The notes: generated by a model from the letters alone, not told the origin. A stretch of 60,744 nucleotides of DNA from an uncultured Prevotellaceae bacterium (GCA_947304115.1 CAMZAE010000010.1:1-60744); one strand, 5' to 3'. Numbered from the stretch's first letter, positions 43,976 through 53,440 are shown. Numbers and translations are program-made.

Positions 43976-46900
43976 TTATCGGATAGCGTATCTCTGTAAA
44001 TACTTTTTAGCACTCAGTGTTGATTCCCAGGTCTTGTCGTGTCGTCCGTCAACAAGTTTTGTGTGGTTCAAATATCCGGGGATGGTATGTATCACGGCAG
44101 CACTGGAAGATTCTATAGTGATACCCTTCATTTGTTTCTTGAAAGGTTTTTCGTTACAAGAGATGTCACGGGCCAAGACATTCTTCACATCCTTACCTCC
44201 GTATTCGCTAAGTGTCACAAAGGGCTGCTTTACGCCTTCCATGCGATTGCCGTTGGCCTTCCATGTCTCATCGTCACACACACGGAGTTGTGTGCCAGAG
44301 CCTGATGCTACGCGATCCACATGAAGCTTACAGAAGAGTTCAAGTTTCTTGTCATAGCTGGATGTCACCATTTCGTTAGGCGTAAGCACTGTCTTGTCGG
44401 CGAAGATTGAGTTGTCGGCGAAATGATAGCGGATGAAGTTAATCAGGTAAGTGATTTTGGTAGCAATACGCACGCTGTCTTCAAGGGTTTGAAGAGAGTC
44501 GGTATAGACTATACCGTCTTCGTCTCTTTTAATTTCCCATGTTCCGTCGTCCTGTTCTTCCATTTCCGGCTTTCTATGGCTCATAAAGTCATCGCGTATT
44601 TCATCCCATGTGGGCAAACCGTCTGCGATGGCATTACTTATGGCCTCGGCGGTGGGAACAAAAATTGTGTAGCGGTAGTTATTGAAGAACTGGACATTCA
44701 AGTCAGGTCCGTTGTCATCAAAGAAAATCCTGAACTTCTTGAGCATGTTCTCCTGCTTTTCGTTGGTCGAGTAAAGCTTTGCGTCAATAAGTCCGCAGCC
44801 GACAATTAAGTCCTTGTTGTTCTCTACGGTGCAGAGGTCATAGAACGCGCTGTAAGGTGTTATGCCTCCCGTTCCTTCTCCTTTCCAGTCTGCATCATTG
44901 GTGAAGATGCTGTACACGCTTCGGCAGGTTGGAATCAACGGAGCTTTTAAGACATAGGTATTACCATTGTCCATATAACGGTCAACCTCTATCGGGCAAT
45001 CGAGGACACCCACTTCTGCCACACTGGGATCAATGCCCTGGCGCTCGTTCTCCAACTGGAAGCCACCCTTGAATTTGATGATATTGTCATTCTCGTCGCG
45101 GATGACTTTCACAGCATTGCCGTTCTTTGAGAGGTAGTACTCGTCAAGCGGTGTGGATGAGTCTATTCCCCAGTGCTCCTGGCCCACTTCGCCGGTATGT
45201 GTCAAGGGGTTGGTTCCGTCATGCACAATGGTATGGCTTTCAAGAATATCCTTCAAGCGATTGACAACCTCCTCTTTCGTGTAATCGTTGTCAGTTGTTC
45301 CCGCCATGATTTTCTCACTCTTTGTCCCGATGGTTCCTTCACTCTGATTATAAACACAATAGTAATCGTAGAATTCCAGCTTCACCGGCAAATCGGTATT
45401 GTTCCTGCTGATGAACTTGAGGGCACGCGGCGTCTTACTCTTCATGCTTGCAGGATCATAGTAGTATGCCAAAGCCTTGTCGCTTGGCAAGAGGAATGTG
45501 AAGCGGCTCTGCATGGCCTTGAGATAAGCATAGTAGTTCAGCTTCATAAAATCGCCATAAATGGCTTGTTTTATGATTTTGTTTGTTTCGCTGATGTATG
45601 CAGGTCCTGTCACCGAGCGGAAGTCGGCAGGCACACAGACATCATTTATGACATAGATTACGCCATTGCTGCAAACGAGGCTGGTGTCGAGTTGTGCCCT
45701 GGCCAACGCAAGGTCGTCGAACAGAGGTTCCTGCGCATCGTTGGTGAGCTTGCCCCATTTGCTGGGGACGGAGCCGACGAAGGAGCGCTGCATGGAGTTG
45801 TTGATAATTGCCTGAACGTCGCTGAGGGGGATGCAGTCTATTTGCTTGTACAGGGCGTCGTAGTCGTTATCGGCTGGTGCCACATAAGGATCTATTTCTG
45901 TAGGTGCGCCCTCACCCTTGTGGGTATAGTATGTTGCAATCAGTTCTGCACCAAATCCTGTCTTAAAGAACTCCCACATCGTCTTGTCGTTGGGGACAAA
46001 AATGGCAGCCATATCCTTGCGGACATCCATCTCATCGTAATAGCCGTTCCATCCCGGATCGAACTTGAGGAATGGAGCAATACCTTGCTGAAGTTTGAGT
46101 GGAGCATTGTCCGTGTAGGGCTTGTATGCTTGGTATTTACCTCCGGGTGCAGGCTCGAACTTGGGAATTTCCCCGTTTTCATTAGGTCTGACGTATCCGC
46201 CCTTCACCGAGAAGTTATTGTTGGAGAAATACCTCTTTATAAATATAGAGTCGTTGAAGTCCGGATGAAGTGTCTTGTAACGGTCTGTGATACGCTCACA
46301 ATAGAACGGTGCGCTGAAACGGTCGAGCATGTGGCTGAAAATTTTTGTCCTACCGTTAGTGCGGATAACTTCGGCCATATTTGTGAGGGGGCAAAGCGGC
46401 TTCTCGGTGACGTTGATGTAACCGTTCTCGCAGACACCGTCCTTTTGTACCAGAAGGGCATCGTAGATATGGACATCGCCGGGCTTGCGAGTACGTCCGT
46501 TTCGACCTCCCATAAACATCTTGAAGTCATTGATTTGGGTGTTGTCGAAAGAATTGTTGGACATGTGCTCGTCCGTGAAGCAAAGCATCATGGGAAGCGT
46601 GGAGTCTGTCACCATATAAATGCCATCGCCGCCAAATTCAGGACGGAAGCGCTGCCAATAGTCCTTTTCCACACCCTGCTGACCGTCTCCTCTGTCGAGA
46701 TTCCAATAGTAGTTGTTGCTAAAGGGGAGAGCGCTGAGGTTCTTGTTAGCCGCGCAGATGTGGGTTATAGAGTCTGTGGCCTCCATATCGGTGTAGCGGC
46801 GCATGTACTCGCCTCGGACGGGAGGGTTGTTGTTTGACTCGCTTGCCTCACTGCTGGCCAGGTTCTCCATCACAATCGCGTTATTAAGCATACTGGTGTG

Positions 46901-47296
46901 TATCAACAACTTCTTCTGGGCTGGAGTCAAGTTCTCATAACACGTGGCATAATGCCATGGGTTTTCCTCGGGAAGCTGGGCATTGGCAGCAAAGAAGGCA
47001 TCCCACGAAGAGTCGTTAGCAACAAAGACCGTCTTGGAACCTGTTCTGCTCAGCACATCGGTCAGAGGACGCAGGTCATCCGGATTAACATCCTTGTCGG
47101 CCAGCAACCTCAGATATGTATTGAAGTTGCCTCTCTCCTGTAGGCTTTCGTAAATGCTTGTCTTGAGCCATGCGGGCTTTTCGTCGTCCAAAATAAACTC
47201 GTCTTTACAAGCATACATCAGCCCGCAAACTGCCAACAGACACGCCAATCGTGAGGAATGTCTGCTACATTTGCTTAAAAGGTTTGTCATACGCAT
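43976..47296 (-). CDS. Large fasciclin-domain lipoprotein
   Basis: 1106 residues, unusually long. The lipobox is MYAC with Cys30; an ATG two codons later (MTNLL) is an equal start. Several fasciclin-type blocks are seen: TYLRLLADKD ... LTDVLSRTGSKTVFVANDSSW (about 55-105), AAIFVPNDKTMWEFF (about 430), FTFLLPSDKALAYYY (about 610) and TIFVPTAEAISNAI (about 880). The number of complete repeats is hard to fix by eye; three to four is likely. It is the first gene of the 17-kb operon, with a promoter at 47371-47399. Fasciclin lipoproteins encoded with SusCD often act as surface accessories; here no glycosidase accompanies them. Confidence 0.87.
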   Translation of the reverse strand: MRMTNLLSKCSRHSSRLACLLAVCGLMYACKDEFILDDEKPAWLKTSIYESLQERGNFNTYLRLLADKDVNPDDLRPLTDVLSRTGSKTVFVANDSSWDAFFAANAQLPEENPWHYATCYENLTPAQKKLLIHTSMLNNAIVMENLASSEASESNNNPPVRGEYMRRYTDMEATDSITHICAANKNLSALPFSNNYYWNLDRGDGQQGVEKDYWQRFRPEFGGDGIYMVTDSTLPMMLCFTDEHMSNNSFDNTQINDFKMFMGGRNGRTRKPGDVHIYDALLVQKDGVCENGYINVTEKPLCPLTNMAEVIRTNGRTKIFSHMLDRFSAPFYCERITDRYKTLHPDFNDSIFIKRYFSNNNFSVKGGYVRPNENGEIPKFEPAPGGKYQAYKPYTDNAPLKLQQGIAPFLKFDPGWNGYYDEMDVRKDMAAIFVPNDKTMWEFFKTGFGAELIATYYTHKGEGAPTEIDPYVAPADNDYDALYKQIDCIPLSDVQAIINNSMQRSFVGSVPSKWGKLTNDAQEPLFDDLALARAQLDTSLVCSNGVIYVINDVCVPADFRSVTGPAYISETNKIIKQAIYGDFMKLNYYAYLKAMQSRFTFLLPSDKALAYYYDPASMKSKTPRALKFISRNNTDLPVKLEFYDYYCVYNQSEGTIGTKSEKIMAGTTDNDYTKEEVVNRLKDILESHTIVHDGTNPLTHTGEVGQEHWGIDSSTPLDEYYLSKNGNAVKVIRDENDNIIKFKGGFQLENERQGIDPSVAEVGVLDCPIEVDRYMDNGNTYVLKAPLIPTCRSVYSIFTNDADWKGEGTGGITPYSAFYDLCTVENNKDLIVGCGLIDAKLYSTNEKQENMLKKFRIFFDDNGPDLNVQFFNNYRYTIFVPTAEAISNAIADGLPTWDEIRDDFMSHRKPEMEEQDDGTWEIKRDEDGIVYTDSLQTLEDSVRIATKITYLINFIRYHFADNSIFADKTVLTPNEMVTSSYDKKLELFCKLHVDRVASGSGTQLRVCDDETWKANGNRMEGVKQPFVTLSEYGGKDVKNVLARDISCNEKPFKKQMKGITIESSSAAVIHTIPGYLNHTKLVDGRHDKTWESTLSAKKYLQRYAIR

Positions 47297-47370
47297 TGTT
47301 CTATTTTTGTTTTTTGTTGTTTTTTACGTTTTTTTGTCTCGTTTTACGCTTTTATGCGCACTCAACAGAG

Positions 47371-47399
47371 CAAATTTATGTTTTTTTTACGAAACGCAA
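47371..47399 (-). promoter_or_regulatory. Promoter of the fasciclin/SusCD operon
   Basis: The minus strand has TTG at 47397-47399, an 18-bp spacer and TAAATTTG at 47371-47378. It is about 75 bp upstream of the ATG of the first gene. The rest of 47297-47712 is A/T-rich and holds only the phased array at 47584-47659. Confidence 0.75.
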
Positions 47400-47583
47400 T
47401 ATGCAACCTATGGAAACAGGGCTTGTTTTAAGGATATTTAACAAAATGTGGTTAATTTTATTCAACAAGCAATGTCTTTTGGCTGAAAAACCCCTTGTTT
47501 TTGTCTGAAAAAACCGATGCTCTGATTTTAGTGATATGTTTAGGCTTTTTTGGAAAAATTCCGCGGAATATGGAATTCTTCAT

Positions 47584-47659
47584 TTTACGTCGTAAATTGT
47601 ACGTTTTACGACGTAATTTCTACATTTTACGACGCAAATTGTACAATTTACGACGTAAA
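47584..47659. repeat. Four 21-bp phased palindromes (TTTACGACGTAAA)
   Basis: TTTACGTCGTAAA (47584), TTTACGACGTAAT (47605), TTTACGACGCAAA (47626) and TTTACGACGTAAA (47647) start exactly 21 bp apart. The spacers TTGTACGT, TTCTACAT and TTGTACAA are themselves near-palindromic. The array lies between the M6 protease 3 prime end and the fasciclin/SusCD promoter. Confidence 0.95.
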
Positions 47660-47712
47660 ATAGAGAATTCTATGCTGCCTGTTTGCTTTGGAAACGGCCT
47701 GGGAAGGAAAAG

Positions 47713-50004
47713 TCAGCGTGTGATGCAGGTCTTTTTGTTTCGGATATAGATGCCGTGGTGCGGTACGTGTTGCAGCCTACGGCCAGAAAGGTCGTAGTAT
47801 TGTGCACCTGCGAGTTCTTCCTCCGTGTTTGTGTCAGCGGAGATTCCGTTTATTGCGGACGCCATTTCCACTGCCATCCAGTCGCTCCATTTCGAGGTGC
47901 CATCGTCACAGGCTGCCTGCACACGGTAGTAACACATCTTCGCCTCTACAGGCCCTACAGCATGGCTGGTTGAGGTCAAGCCTGTGTAGGTAGTGACCAC
48001 GCCGACTGTTCCACCCATATCCTTTATGTTGACATTGTAGAGATAGAAGCGCTGCTTGACGGCTGTTGTTGCGAATCTGACCTGACATTCGGAAGGGATA
48101 TTGTCGAAGGTGCAGCTATAGGTGGCACGGCTGTCTGTCAACTGCACGGTTTCTTCCGCTATTGTTTGGGCACCCTGGAGCACGGAGACGACGATGCTGG
48201 TGCCGTCCGTGTTGTAGTAGGCGGCATCGAACTCCACCTGCAGTGTTCCTGCCCTGTTGCTGAAGACTGGGGTGGTGACATGGCCTGTTCTTTTTGCTGC
48301 TCCGACACGGACAGACGCTTCCGCTGTGCCATAGATGTTGGAGATGGTCCAACCTGCCGTCTGCGTGTAGATGTTCACAACGCTGCTACCCACCTGTGCA
48401 TCCGCACCCACGCTGGCAAAGCCGGAGAAGTCTTCGCTGAAAATGGTGGCAAGCGTCGGTTCGTCGGTCATGGCCTCGACTTGCAGCGTATAGCTTGCCG
48501 CTCCTTTCACCGGGGTCCAGTTTGCTGTGAAGGAATCAGAAGTGACGTTTGTGGGCTGGGCAAGCTCAGGTGTAGGCAGGGGGAAATAGTCGCCATAGAT
48601 GAAGGAGATTTTCCCATCGGTTGTTTCCGAGATGTTCCGTATGAGATTCTGGTGCGTCTTGGTGCCGGCTTTCTCGGCCGTGAACCATGTGAGTTGCTGG
48701 ACGCTTGTGACATTCTGTAAGCCCGGGTAGGGGTCCCCTGCCTCATCGTCCATGCTTATCTCATAGGCATAGCCATAATCCTTTTCTACAAGAATGCCCA
48801 CGCTTCCGTCGGCAGGCAGAAAGGTCATGCGCTGGTGGTCTTTGTTGATGTTAACCTTATTGCTGCTCCAAGCCCTCTGGTTATAATCGATGTGCCACAC
48901 CATGAGGCCATGACCGCGATTGCCTGCGCCAAAGGTTGTTTGCTGGCGGTTCTCCAGGATGTAGTACTCGTTGGAATTGCCCGTGTTCTTAATGACGTAT
49001 GCCACGCCCTCCTCGTTGATGGCAGGCATCTCTGATACTTTGCAAGGTTCGGTCAGAGGGATGAGGTCTATCCATCCTGCAGACCAGCGCTCATAGGCAG
49101 TATAGGGGCTGGGAGTTTCACCTATTTTCTTAGGCCCGTTATAGCAGCCTCCGTCCAAGAGGTCCCAGAACTGACCTGCTGTCCCGCCAGTATAAGCCGT
49201 ATCATAAAAATCGGGGTAGCCCAAGCAATGGCTGAACTCGTGGCAGGCGGTGCCTATGCCTTCGAGGGTGGTCTCGTTTGCCATTTCATTGGAAACCGCA
49301 TAAGTGTTGATTGAGACACCGTCCATCCGCTGGATTCCGGAACCGACTCCATAGTATTTTGCGCTGGAAAGACTCCATTCATGGGGCCAGATGTATCCGG
49401 GTTCTGTGCTGCTGGTCATGCCTGCATAGATGACATAAACCTGATCGACCTCTGCGTTGTCATTCCAGTCGTAGTCGGCATAGTTGACTTGCGAGTCAGC
49501 AAGTTTCAGTGCCTCGATAACCATTTCCGCAGCCCGGTCATTAACGTTGCTGTTCGGACTGGAACCATAATAAGCTCGCGTCTTTGTAAGCTCAAGGGGG
49601 CCGATGACATCAAAATCGATGTTAAGCAGACCATAGCTCTGTTCTAAAAAGTAGTCACGCACGGAGCCGACATGGTTGTATTGTGAGAAGCCTTGTTGGT
49701 TGAAACGGCTCTGCCATTCGGCAGCGGCATCGCCTTTCATCTTCTCGTCGGAGAACTCGACGAGAAGGACCAGCCCTTTCTTTGTCTGAGGCTGTGCCTG
49801 GGCACGCCAAGGGCCTTCCCTGTGACGCAGGGCAAGGTTGGCTTCACGCATCTTTTCCAGACGAGCAAGGCGTCGTTCATTGACGTCAGGCAAACGATGT
49901 GTGTGATGGTTCCCATGATAGGGAGTCTGAGTTACCAAAGGCTGAGCCTCTGCTAAAAGGCTATAAAATAATGCTGTCAGAAAGAATGCGAGACTTCTCT
50001 TCAT
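47713..50004 (-). CDS. M6-family secreted metalloprotease
   Basis: About 763 residues from the ATG at 50004 (MKRSLAFF); an ATG 12 codons upstream gives no better signal peptide. The signal peptide ends LAEAQ. The catalytic domain (about 75-400) holds CHEFSHCLGYPDFYD, the HExxHxxGxPD zinc motif (His255 and His259 in this numbering), as in immune inhibitor A. After it come a fibronectin type III-like segment (about 490-530) and a jelly-roll domain of the cleaved-adhesin kind. The end (YYDLSGRRLQHVPHHGIYI) is a Prevotella-type C-terminal sorting-like tail, possibly for T9SS. A TACTTTTG -7 box overlaps the region upstream. Confidence 0.88.
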   Translation of the reverse strand: MKRSLAFFLTALFYSLLAEAQPLVTQTPYHGNHHTHRLPDVNERRLARLEKMREANLALRHREGPWRAQAQPQTKKGLVLLVEFSDEKMKGDAAAEWQSRFNQQGFSQYNHVGSVRDYFLEQSYGLLNIDFDVIGPLELTKTRAYYGSSPNSNVNDRAAEMVIEALKLADSQVNYADYDWNDNAEVDQVYVIYAGMTSSTEPGYIWPHEWSLSSAKYYGVGSGIQRMDGVSINTYAVSNEMANETTLEGIGTACHEFSHCLGYPDFYDTAYTGGTAGQFWDLLDGGCYNGPKKIGETPSPYTAYERWSAGWIDLIPLTEPCKVSEMPAINEEGVAYVIKNTGNSNEYYILENRQQTTFGAGNRGHGLMVWHIDYNQRAWSSNKVNINKDHQRMTFLPADGSVGILVEKDYGYAYEISMDDEAGDPYPGLQNVTSVQQLTWFTAEKAGTKTHQNLIRNISETTDGKISFIYGDYFPLPTPELAQPTNVTSDSFTANWTPVKGAASYTLQVEAMTDEPTLATIFSEDFSGFASVGADAQVGSSVVNIYTQTAGWTISNIYGTAEASVRVGAAKRTGHVTTPVFSNRAGTLQVEFDAAYYNTDGTSIVVSVLQGAQTIAEETVQLTDSRATYSCTFDNIPSECQVRFATTAVKQRFYLYNVNIKDMGGTVGVVTTYTGLTSTSHAVGPVEAKMCYYRVQAACDDGTSKWSDWMAVEMASAINGISADTNTEEELAGAQYYDLSGRRLQHVPHHGIYIRNKKTCITR

Positions 50005-50039
50005 TTGCCAATTCTTTGTTTGTTTTTCTTTTGCAGCCA

Positions 50040-50047
50040 CAAAAGTA
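50040..50047 (-). promoter_or_regulatory. -7 box of the M6 protease gene
   Basis: The minus strand reads TACTTTTG, 35 bp upstream of the ATG at 50004. A good -33 box was not seen. Confidence 0.5.
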
Positions 50048-50122
50048 CTGAAAAAAACACAAAAACTGAAAAGAAACGGCTTTTAATTCTCCTTACCTTC
50101 TCTATCATTTCTCTTTTCTTTA

Positions 50123-50130
50123 TATCTTTG
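50123..50130 (+). promoter_or_regulatory. -7 box of thiD
   Basis: TATCTTTG ends 8 bp before the thiD ATG at 50139. Transcription from it would begin at or within a few bases of the start codon, so the mRNA may be leaderless. Confidence 0.7.
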
Positions 50131-50138
50131 CGGCCAAA

Positions 50139-50906
50139 ATGGAAAAGAAAGAAAACACAGGAAAGGTTTTCCTCATTGCAGGAAGCGAACCTTTAGGAAG
50201 TGCAGGGGTGCAGGCCGACATCAAGGCTATCACCCGTTGCGGCGGCTGGGCGGCGGCAGCCCTGACTTGTATCGTGGACGAGGACGTGAACCGCATCAAA
50301 GGCATCCACCACTTGCCAACGGACTTGATTGTCTCGCAGGCAGAGTCGTTCCTCAGCACCGTCGGGGCAGACTGCATCAAGACGGGAATCCTGCCCACCG
50401 AAGAGATTATCCATGCCGTAGCAGGGGTGTTGCGTCGTTTCAACCTGCAACCCATCCTCATCGACCCCGTCATTGTGAATTATGCAGGGGAGCAATTAGT
50501 GAGCGACGCCGCCATCTCTGCCTACAAAAACGAACTCTTCCCGCTCGCCACACTCATCACTCCCAATGTCCGCGAAGCGGAATTCCTGTTGGGGCACGCC
50601 ATCACCAACCCCGAAAGCGACCTGAAGAAGCTCAGCGAATGGGGATGCAACGTGCTGGTAAAGAGTGTGGAAGAGGGCGACTACCTGGTGGACTATCTCT
50701 ACGAAACAGCCACGGGGACGCTTACTCCGCATCCTAAAAAGAAACTGGTGCTCGACGACCGCAACGGCACGGGCGACACCTTGGCAAGCGCCATCGCGAC
50801 GCATTTGGCAAAAGGCGACGACCTGACGACCGCCGTTGAGCGTGCAGAAGCCTACATGAGCTATTTCTTGGCTGGCCCGCGTTACTACATCAGCGCAGGG
50901 CTGTAA
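50139..50906 (+). CDS. thiD: Hydroxymethylpyrimidine/phosphomethylpyrimidine kinase
   Basis: 255 residues, usual length. The ribokinase-like enzyme phosphorylates HMP and HMP-P in thiamine synthesis. Visible: GSEPLGSAGVQADIKAI at 15-31, which replaces the usual GSDSSGGAGIQAD, DPVIVNYAGEQL, ITPNVREAEFLLG, and the anion-hole motif GTGDTLAS near 207-214 (many ThiD have GTGCT, so this one looks more like pyridoxal kinase relatives). It stands alone between divergent M6 and convergent wzc genes, without other thi genes and without a TPP riboswitch; the predicted transcript has almost no leader. A pyridoxal-type kinase is the main alternative. Confidence 0.85.
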   Translation: MEKKENTGKVFLIAGSEPLGSAGVQADIKAITRCGGWAAAALTCIVDEDVNRIKGIHHLPTDLIVSQAESFLSTVGADCIKTGILPTEEIIHAVAGVLRRFNLQPILIDPVIVNYAGEQLVSDAAISAYKNELFPLATLITPNVREAEFLLGHAITNPESDLKKLSEWGCNVLVKSVEEGDYLVDYLYETATGTLTPHPKKKLVLDDRNGTGDTLASAIATHLAKGDDLTTAVERAEAYMSYFLAGPRYYISAGL

Positions 50907-50913
50907 GAGAAAG

Positions 50914-50942
50914 CACCGGGCTATTTCTCGGTGTGTTCTTTT
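50914..50942 (+). terminator. Possible weak terminator of thiD
   Basis: CACCG (50914-50918) can pair with CGGTG (50929-50933) over a 10-nt loop, with TTCTTTT a few bases later. It overlaps the last codons of the convergent wzc-like gene. The stem is short. Confidence 0.3.
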
Positions 50943-53389
50943 CCTTGTTGGCTACCGTACTGACCGTAAATGCCGTAATGTCCATAGCGTCCGTGGCCAT
51001 AGCCGAATTTACCGTACTTGCCATATTTCCCATATTTGCCGTAGCCATAGTAATAGCCGTACTTCTTCTTTCTCATGTCAACGGCATTGAGCACAAGGTT
51101 GACCTTTGGCAGTTTGTTCTCATTCCTGAGATTGTTGATGAGTTCGAAGTTGGCTCTGGGGCTGTAGTCGGCACGGCAGACGAAGAGGCACATGTCGGCG
51201 ACACGGCCGATGGAAAGCGCATCGCTCACAAGGCCAATGGGCGGTGTGTCGAGCAGGATGTAGTCATAATGCTCCTTGAGCAGAGCAATGGCACGGTCGA
51301 GCTGTTCACGCGACAGGAGTTCGCCTGGGTTCGGCGGAATGATGCCAGCCGGCAACACGTCAAGATTCTCATTTTTCATCCCATGCACAATCTGCTCTTC
51401 AAGCACGCTGTATGACAGGTCGTTGCTGGAAAGGAAGCTCGTGATGCCTTTCTTGTCGGAAGGCATATTAAAGAGCTTCACCAGACGAGGCTTACGGATG
51501 TCGAGGCCGACAATGATGACTTTCTTGCCCATCAATGCCAACGACATGGCGAGATTGGTGGAGACAAATGTCTTGCCCTCACCTGGGATGCAACTGGTAC
51601 ACAGGATGACTTTCTCACCCTCTTCCAAGACAAAACGGAGATTGGTGCGCAAGCCTCGGAACGCCTCTTCCATAGAGTTGTTCGTGTTTTCGCGGACCAC
51701 AAGTGCCTTCTCGCCATCGACCATCTTGCCATCCATTGGGATGTCAGCCAGGATACTGATCTTTGTCAGCTTCTCTATATCCTCACGTCCCTCTATGCGA
51801 TAGCGAAGCAAGCTCATCAACAAGAGGATGCCAATAGGCAGACATACACCAATTCCCAAAGCTGCGAGCCAGATGATTTGGTTATTTGGCGCCACCTGCC
51901 CTACAAGCTGCGGGGAGTCGATGAGACGTGCCTTGGCTGCTGTGCTGGCCAGGGAGATGTAGTTCTCCTCACGCTTCTGGAGAAGCATCAGGTAGAGGTT
52001 GGCCTTAATCTCCTGCTGGCGACTCATATTGGTCAGCGCACGCTCCTGAGTCGGCGTGCTGCTGATACGACTGCTGAACATGTGGTACTGGCTGTCCACG
52101 CTGGCCTTCTGCGTCATCACATCGCTACGGATGGCATCAAGACTCATCTTGATAGAAGGCCACATCTCCTCAAGTTCGGAAGTGATACGCTGGACGAATG
52201 GATTGTCCTCGCTTGATGACTTCAGCAGGCGGTTGCGCTGCAGCACATTCTCGTTATACTTGCTGATGAGGGAATTGAGGTTGGCATTCTCCAAACCAAG
52301 GTTAGCAGGGATGACCTGCATGGCATTGGCGGGATTGTTCACATAGTTGACCAGGGCATTGATGAGGTTGAGCTGCGTCTCAAACTCCACCTGCTTCTTC
52401 TGGTATTCGGTGGTGCTGGAGAGAGCCGTCGTGGCATCGTTGGTCAGGTTGATAAGTTCGTTGCTCTTCTTGTACTGCTCCAGTTCGCCTTCCGTCACGT
52501 CAAGTTCTCCGCGGATGAAGTCAATACGTTCCTTGATGAACTCCTCTGTCTTCATTGCCACCTCGTTCTTGTCCTCGTTGGCATCTTCATTATAGCTGTT
52601 GAGCAATTCGTTCAAATAGTCAATCGACCTGCCCACCTGCGTGTCGGTAAACGAAACTCTCGCCACGGTGGTGAACTTGCTGGTTGACGCAGCCGAGAGC
52701 CGCCCTCTGTACATGCGTGCGGCACTCTCAACGGGAAGGATGGTGGCATAGAGCTTCTCGTCCTTCCACTTTGTTCCCGGATTCTGCTGAAAGATGATGA
52801 TGCCCATAGGCGTGTTGATGCTACCGGGCAGCTTCTTGACATCGTACTCGAAGGTGACAGGCTCTTTTTGTCCCATATTCACCTTGCCCACCACATGCAG
52901 GCCCTTACCAGCCTTCGTCATCTCCATCTCGATGGGGATACGCAGCACAGCCAGTTGGTGCTGGGGCATATCCACAATGATGGGATTGTTCTGGTACTGC
53001 TCTATCTTGCGGACACGGCCCTCTATAGCATAGTTGACATAGAGCTTCAACGTCTTCACCACACGATTGTTGACATTGATGCTGTTCAGTATCTCAAGCT
53101 CGTTTTCAAAGCCATTCGTATTGGTGATGAGGCCCATGTTCTCAAGGTTCATCTGGTTGCCCATTGAGCGTTTATTGCTACCCTGATCGTCCTTAATCAG
53201 CACCTTCATTGCCGACGTATAGACCGGCCGGGTGTAGCGCAGATAACAAAAGGCAACACCAAGGGCTATGATTGTGGACAGCACTATCCACTGCCAGTTA
53301 AGCACAATGATGGTCCATATCGTTTTCACGCTTATAATGCTGGACTCTTCCTCTTTCTGTAATTCTTCGTTAGCTACGTACTCTGCCAT
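50921..53389 (-). CDS. Wzc-like tyrosine autokinase for polysaccharide export
   Basis: 822 residues. Two membrane segments (about 25-47 and 500-520) enclose a Wzz-type periplasmic part with coiled coils; the C-terminal kinase has Walker A CIPGEGKTFVSTNLA, the Walker A-prime-like VIIVGLDIRKPRL (first Asp replaced by Gly, common in Bacteroidota) and DYILLDTPP. The tail (about 778-815) is a run of short Tyr/Gly units (YGKYGKYGKYGKFG), the autophosphorylated Tyr cluster, about 15 tyrosines. It controls chain length and export of exopolysaccharide with an outer-membrane Wza partner, not present here. The divergent sugar-transferase gene starts 197 bp away, and each gene has its own -7 box. Confidence 0.93.
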   Translation of the reverse strand: MAEYVANEELQKEEESSIISVKTIWTIIVLNWQWIVLSTIIALGVAFCYLRYTRPVYTSAMKVLIKDDQGSNKRSMGNQMNLENMGLITNTNGFENELEILNSINVNNRVVKTLKLYVNYAIEGRVRKIEQYQNNPIIVDMPQHQLAVLRIPIEMEMTKAGKGLHVVGKVNMGQKEPVTFEYDVKKLPGSINTPMGIIIFQQNPGTKWKDEKLYATILPVESAARMYRGRLSAASTSKFTTVARVSFTDTQVGRSIDYLNELLNSYNEDANEDKNEVAMKTEEFIKERIDFIRGELDVTEGELEQYKKSNELINLTNDATTALSSTTEYQKKQVEFETQLNLINALVNYVNNPANAMQVIPANLGLENANLNSLISKYNENVLQRNRLLKSSSEDNPFVQRITSELEEMWPSIKMSLDAIRSDVMTQKASVDSQYHMFSSRISSTPTQERALTNMSRQQEIKANLYLMLLQKREENYISLASTAAKARLIDSPQLVGQVAPNNQIIWLAALGIGVCLPIGILLLMSLLRYRIEGREDIEKLTKISILADIPMDGKMVDGEKALVVRENTNNSMEEAFRGLRTNLRFVLEEGEKVILCTSCIPGEGKTFVSTNLAMSLALMGKKVIIVGLDIRKPRLVKLFNMPSDKKGITSFLSSNDLSYSVLEEQIVHGMKNENLDVLPAGIIPPNPGELLSREQLDRAIALLKEHYDYILLDTPPIGLVSDALSIGRVADMCLFVCRADYSPRANFELINNLRNENKLPKVNLVLNAVDMRKKKYGYYYGYGKYGKYGKYGKFGYGHGRYGHYGIYGQYGSQQGKEHTEK

Positions 53390-53432
53390 ATTTTTAGATT
53401 TGATTTGTTTACGTTATAATGCAGTCGGCGTG

Positions 53433-53440
53433 CAAAGATA
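53433..53440 (-). promoter_or_regulatory. -7 box of the wzc-like gene
   Basis: The minus strand reads TATCTTTG, 43 bp upstream of the ATG at 53389. No clear -33 box. Confidence 0.6.

Noticed and set aside
43963..44013. SusC start 17 codons upstream inside the fasciclin gene
   Set aside because: It would place non-hydrophobic residues before the signal peptide and overlap the preceding stop.
45173..46837. 554-codon plus-strand frame antisense to the large fasciclin gene
   Set aside because: It has no signal peptide, start context or recognisable domain, and it lies wholly inside a well-supported gene on the other strand; it is a codon-bias shadow.
47584..47659. CRISPR array
   Set aside because: Units are 21 bp with palindromic 8-bp gaps, so there are no spacers of the expected length and no cas genes nearby.
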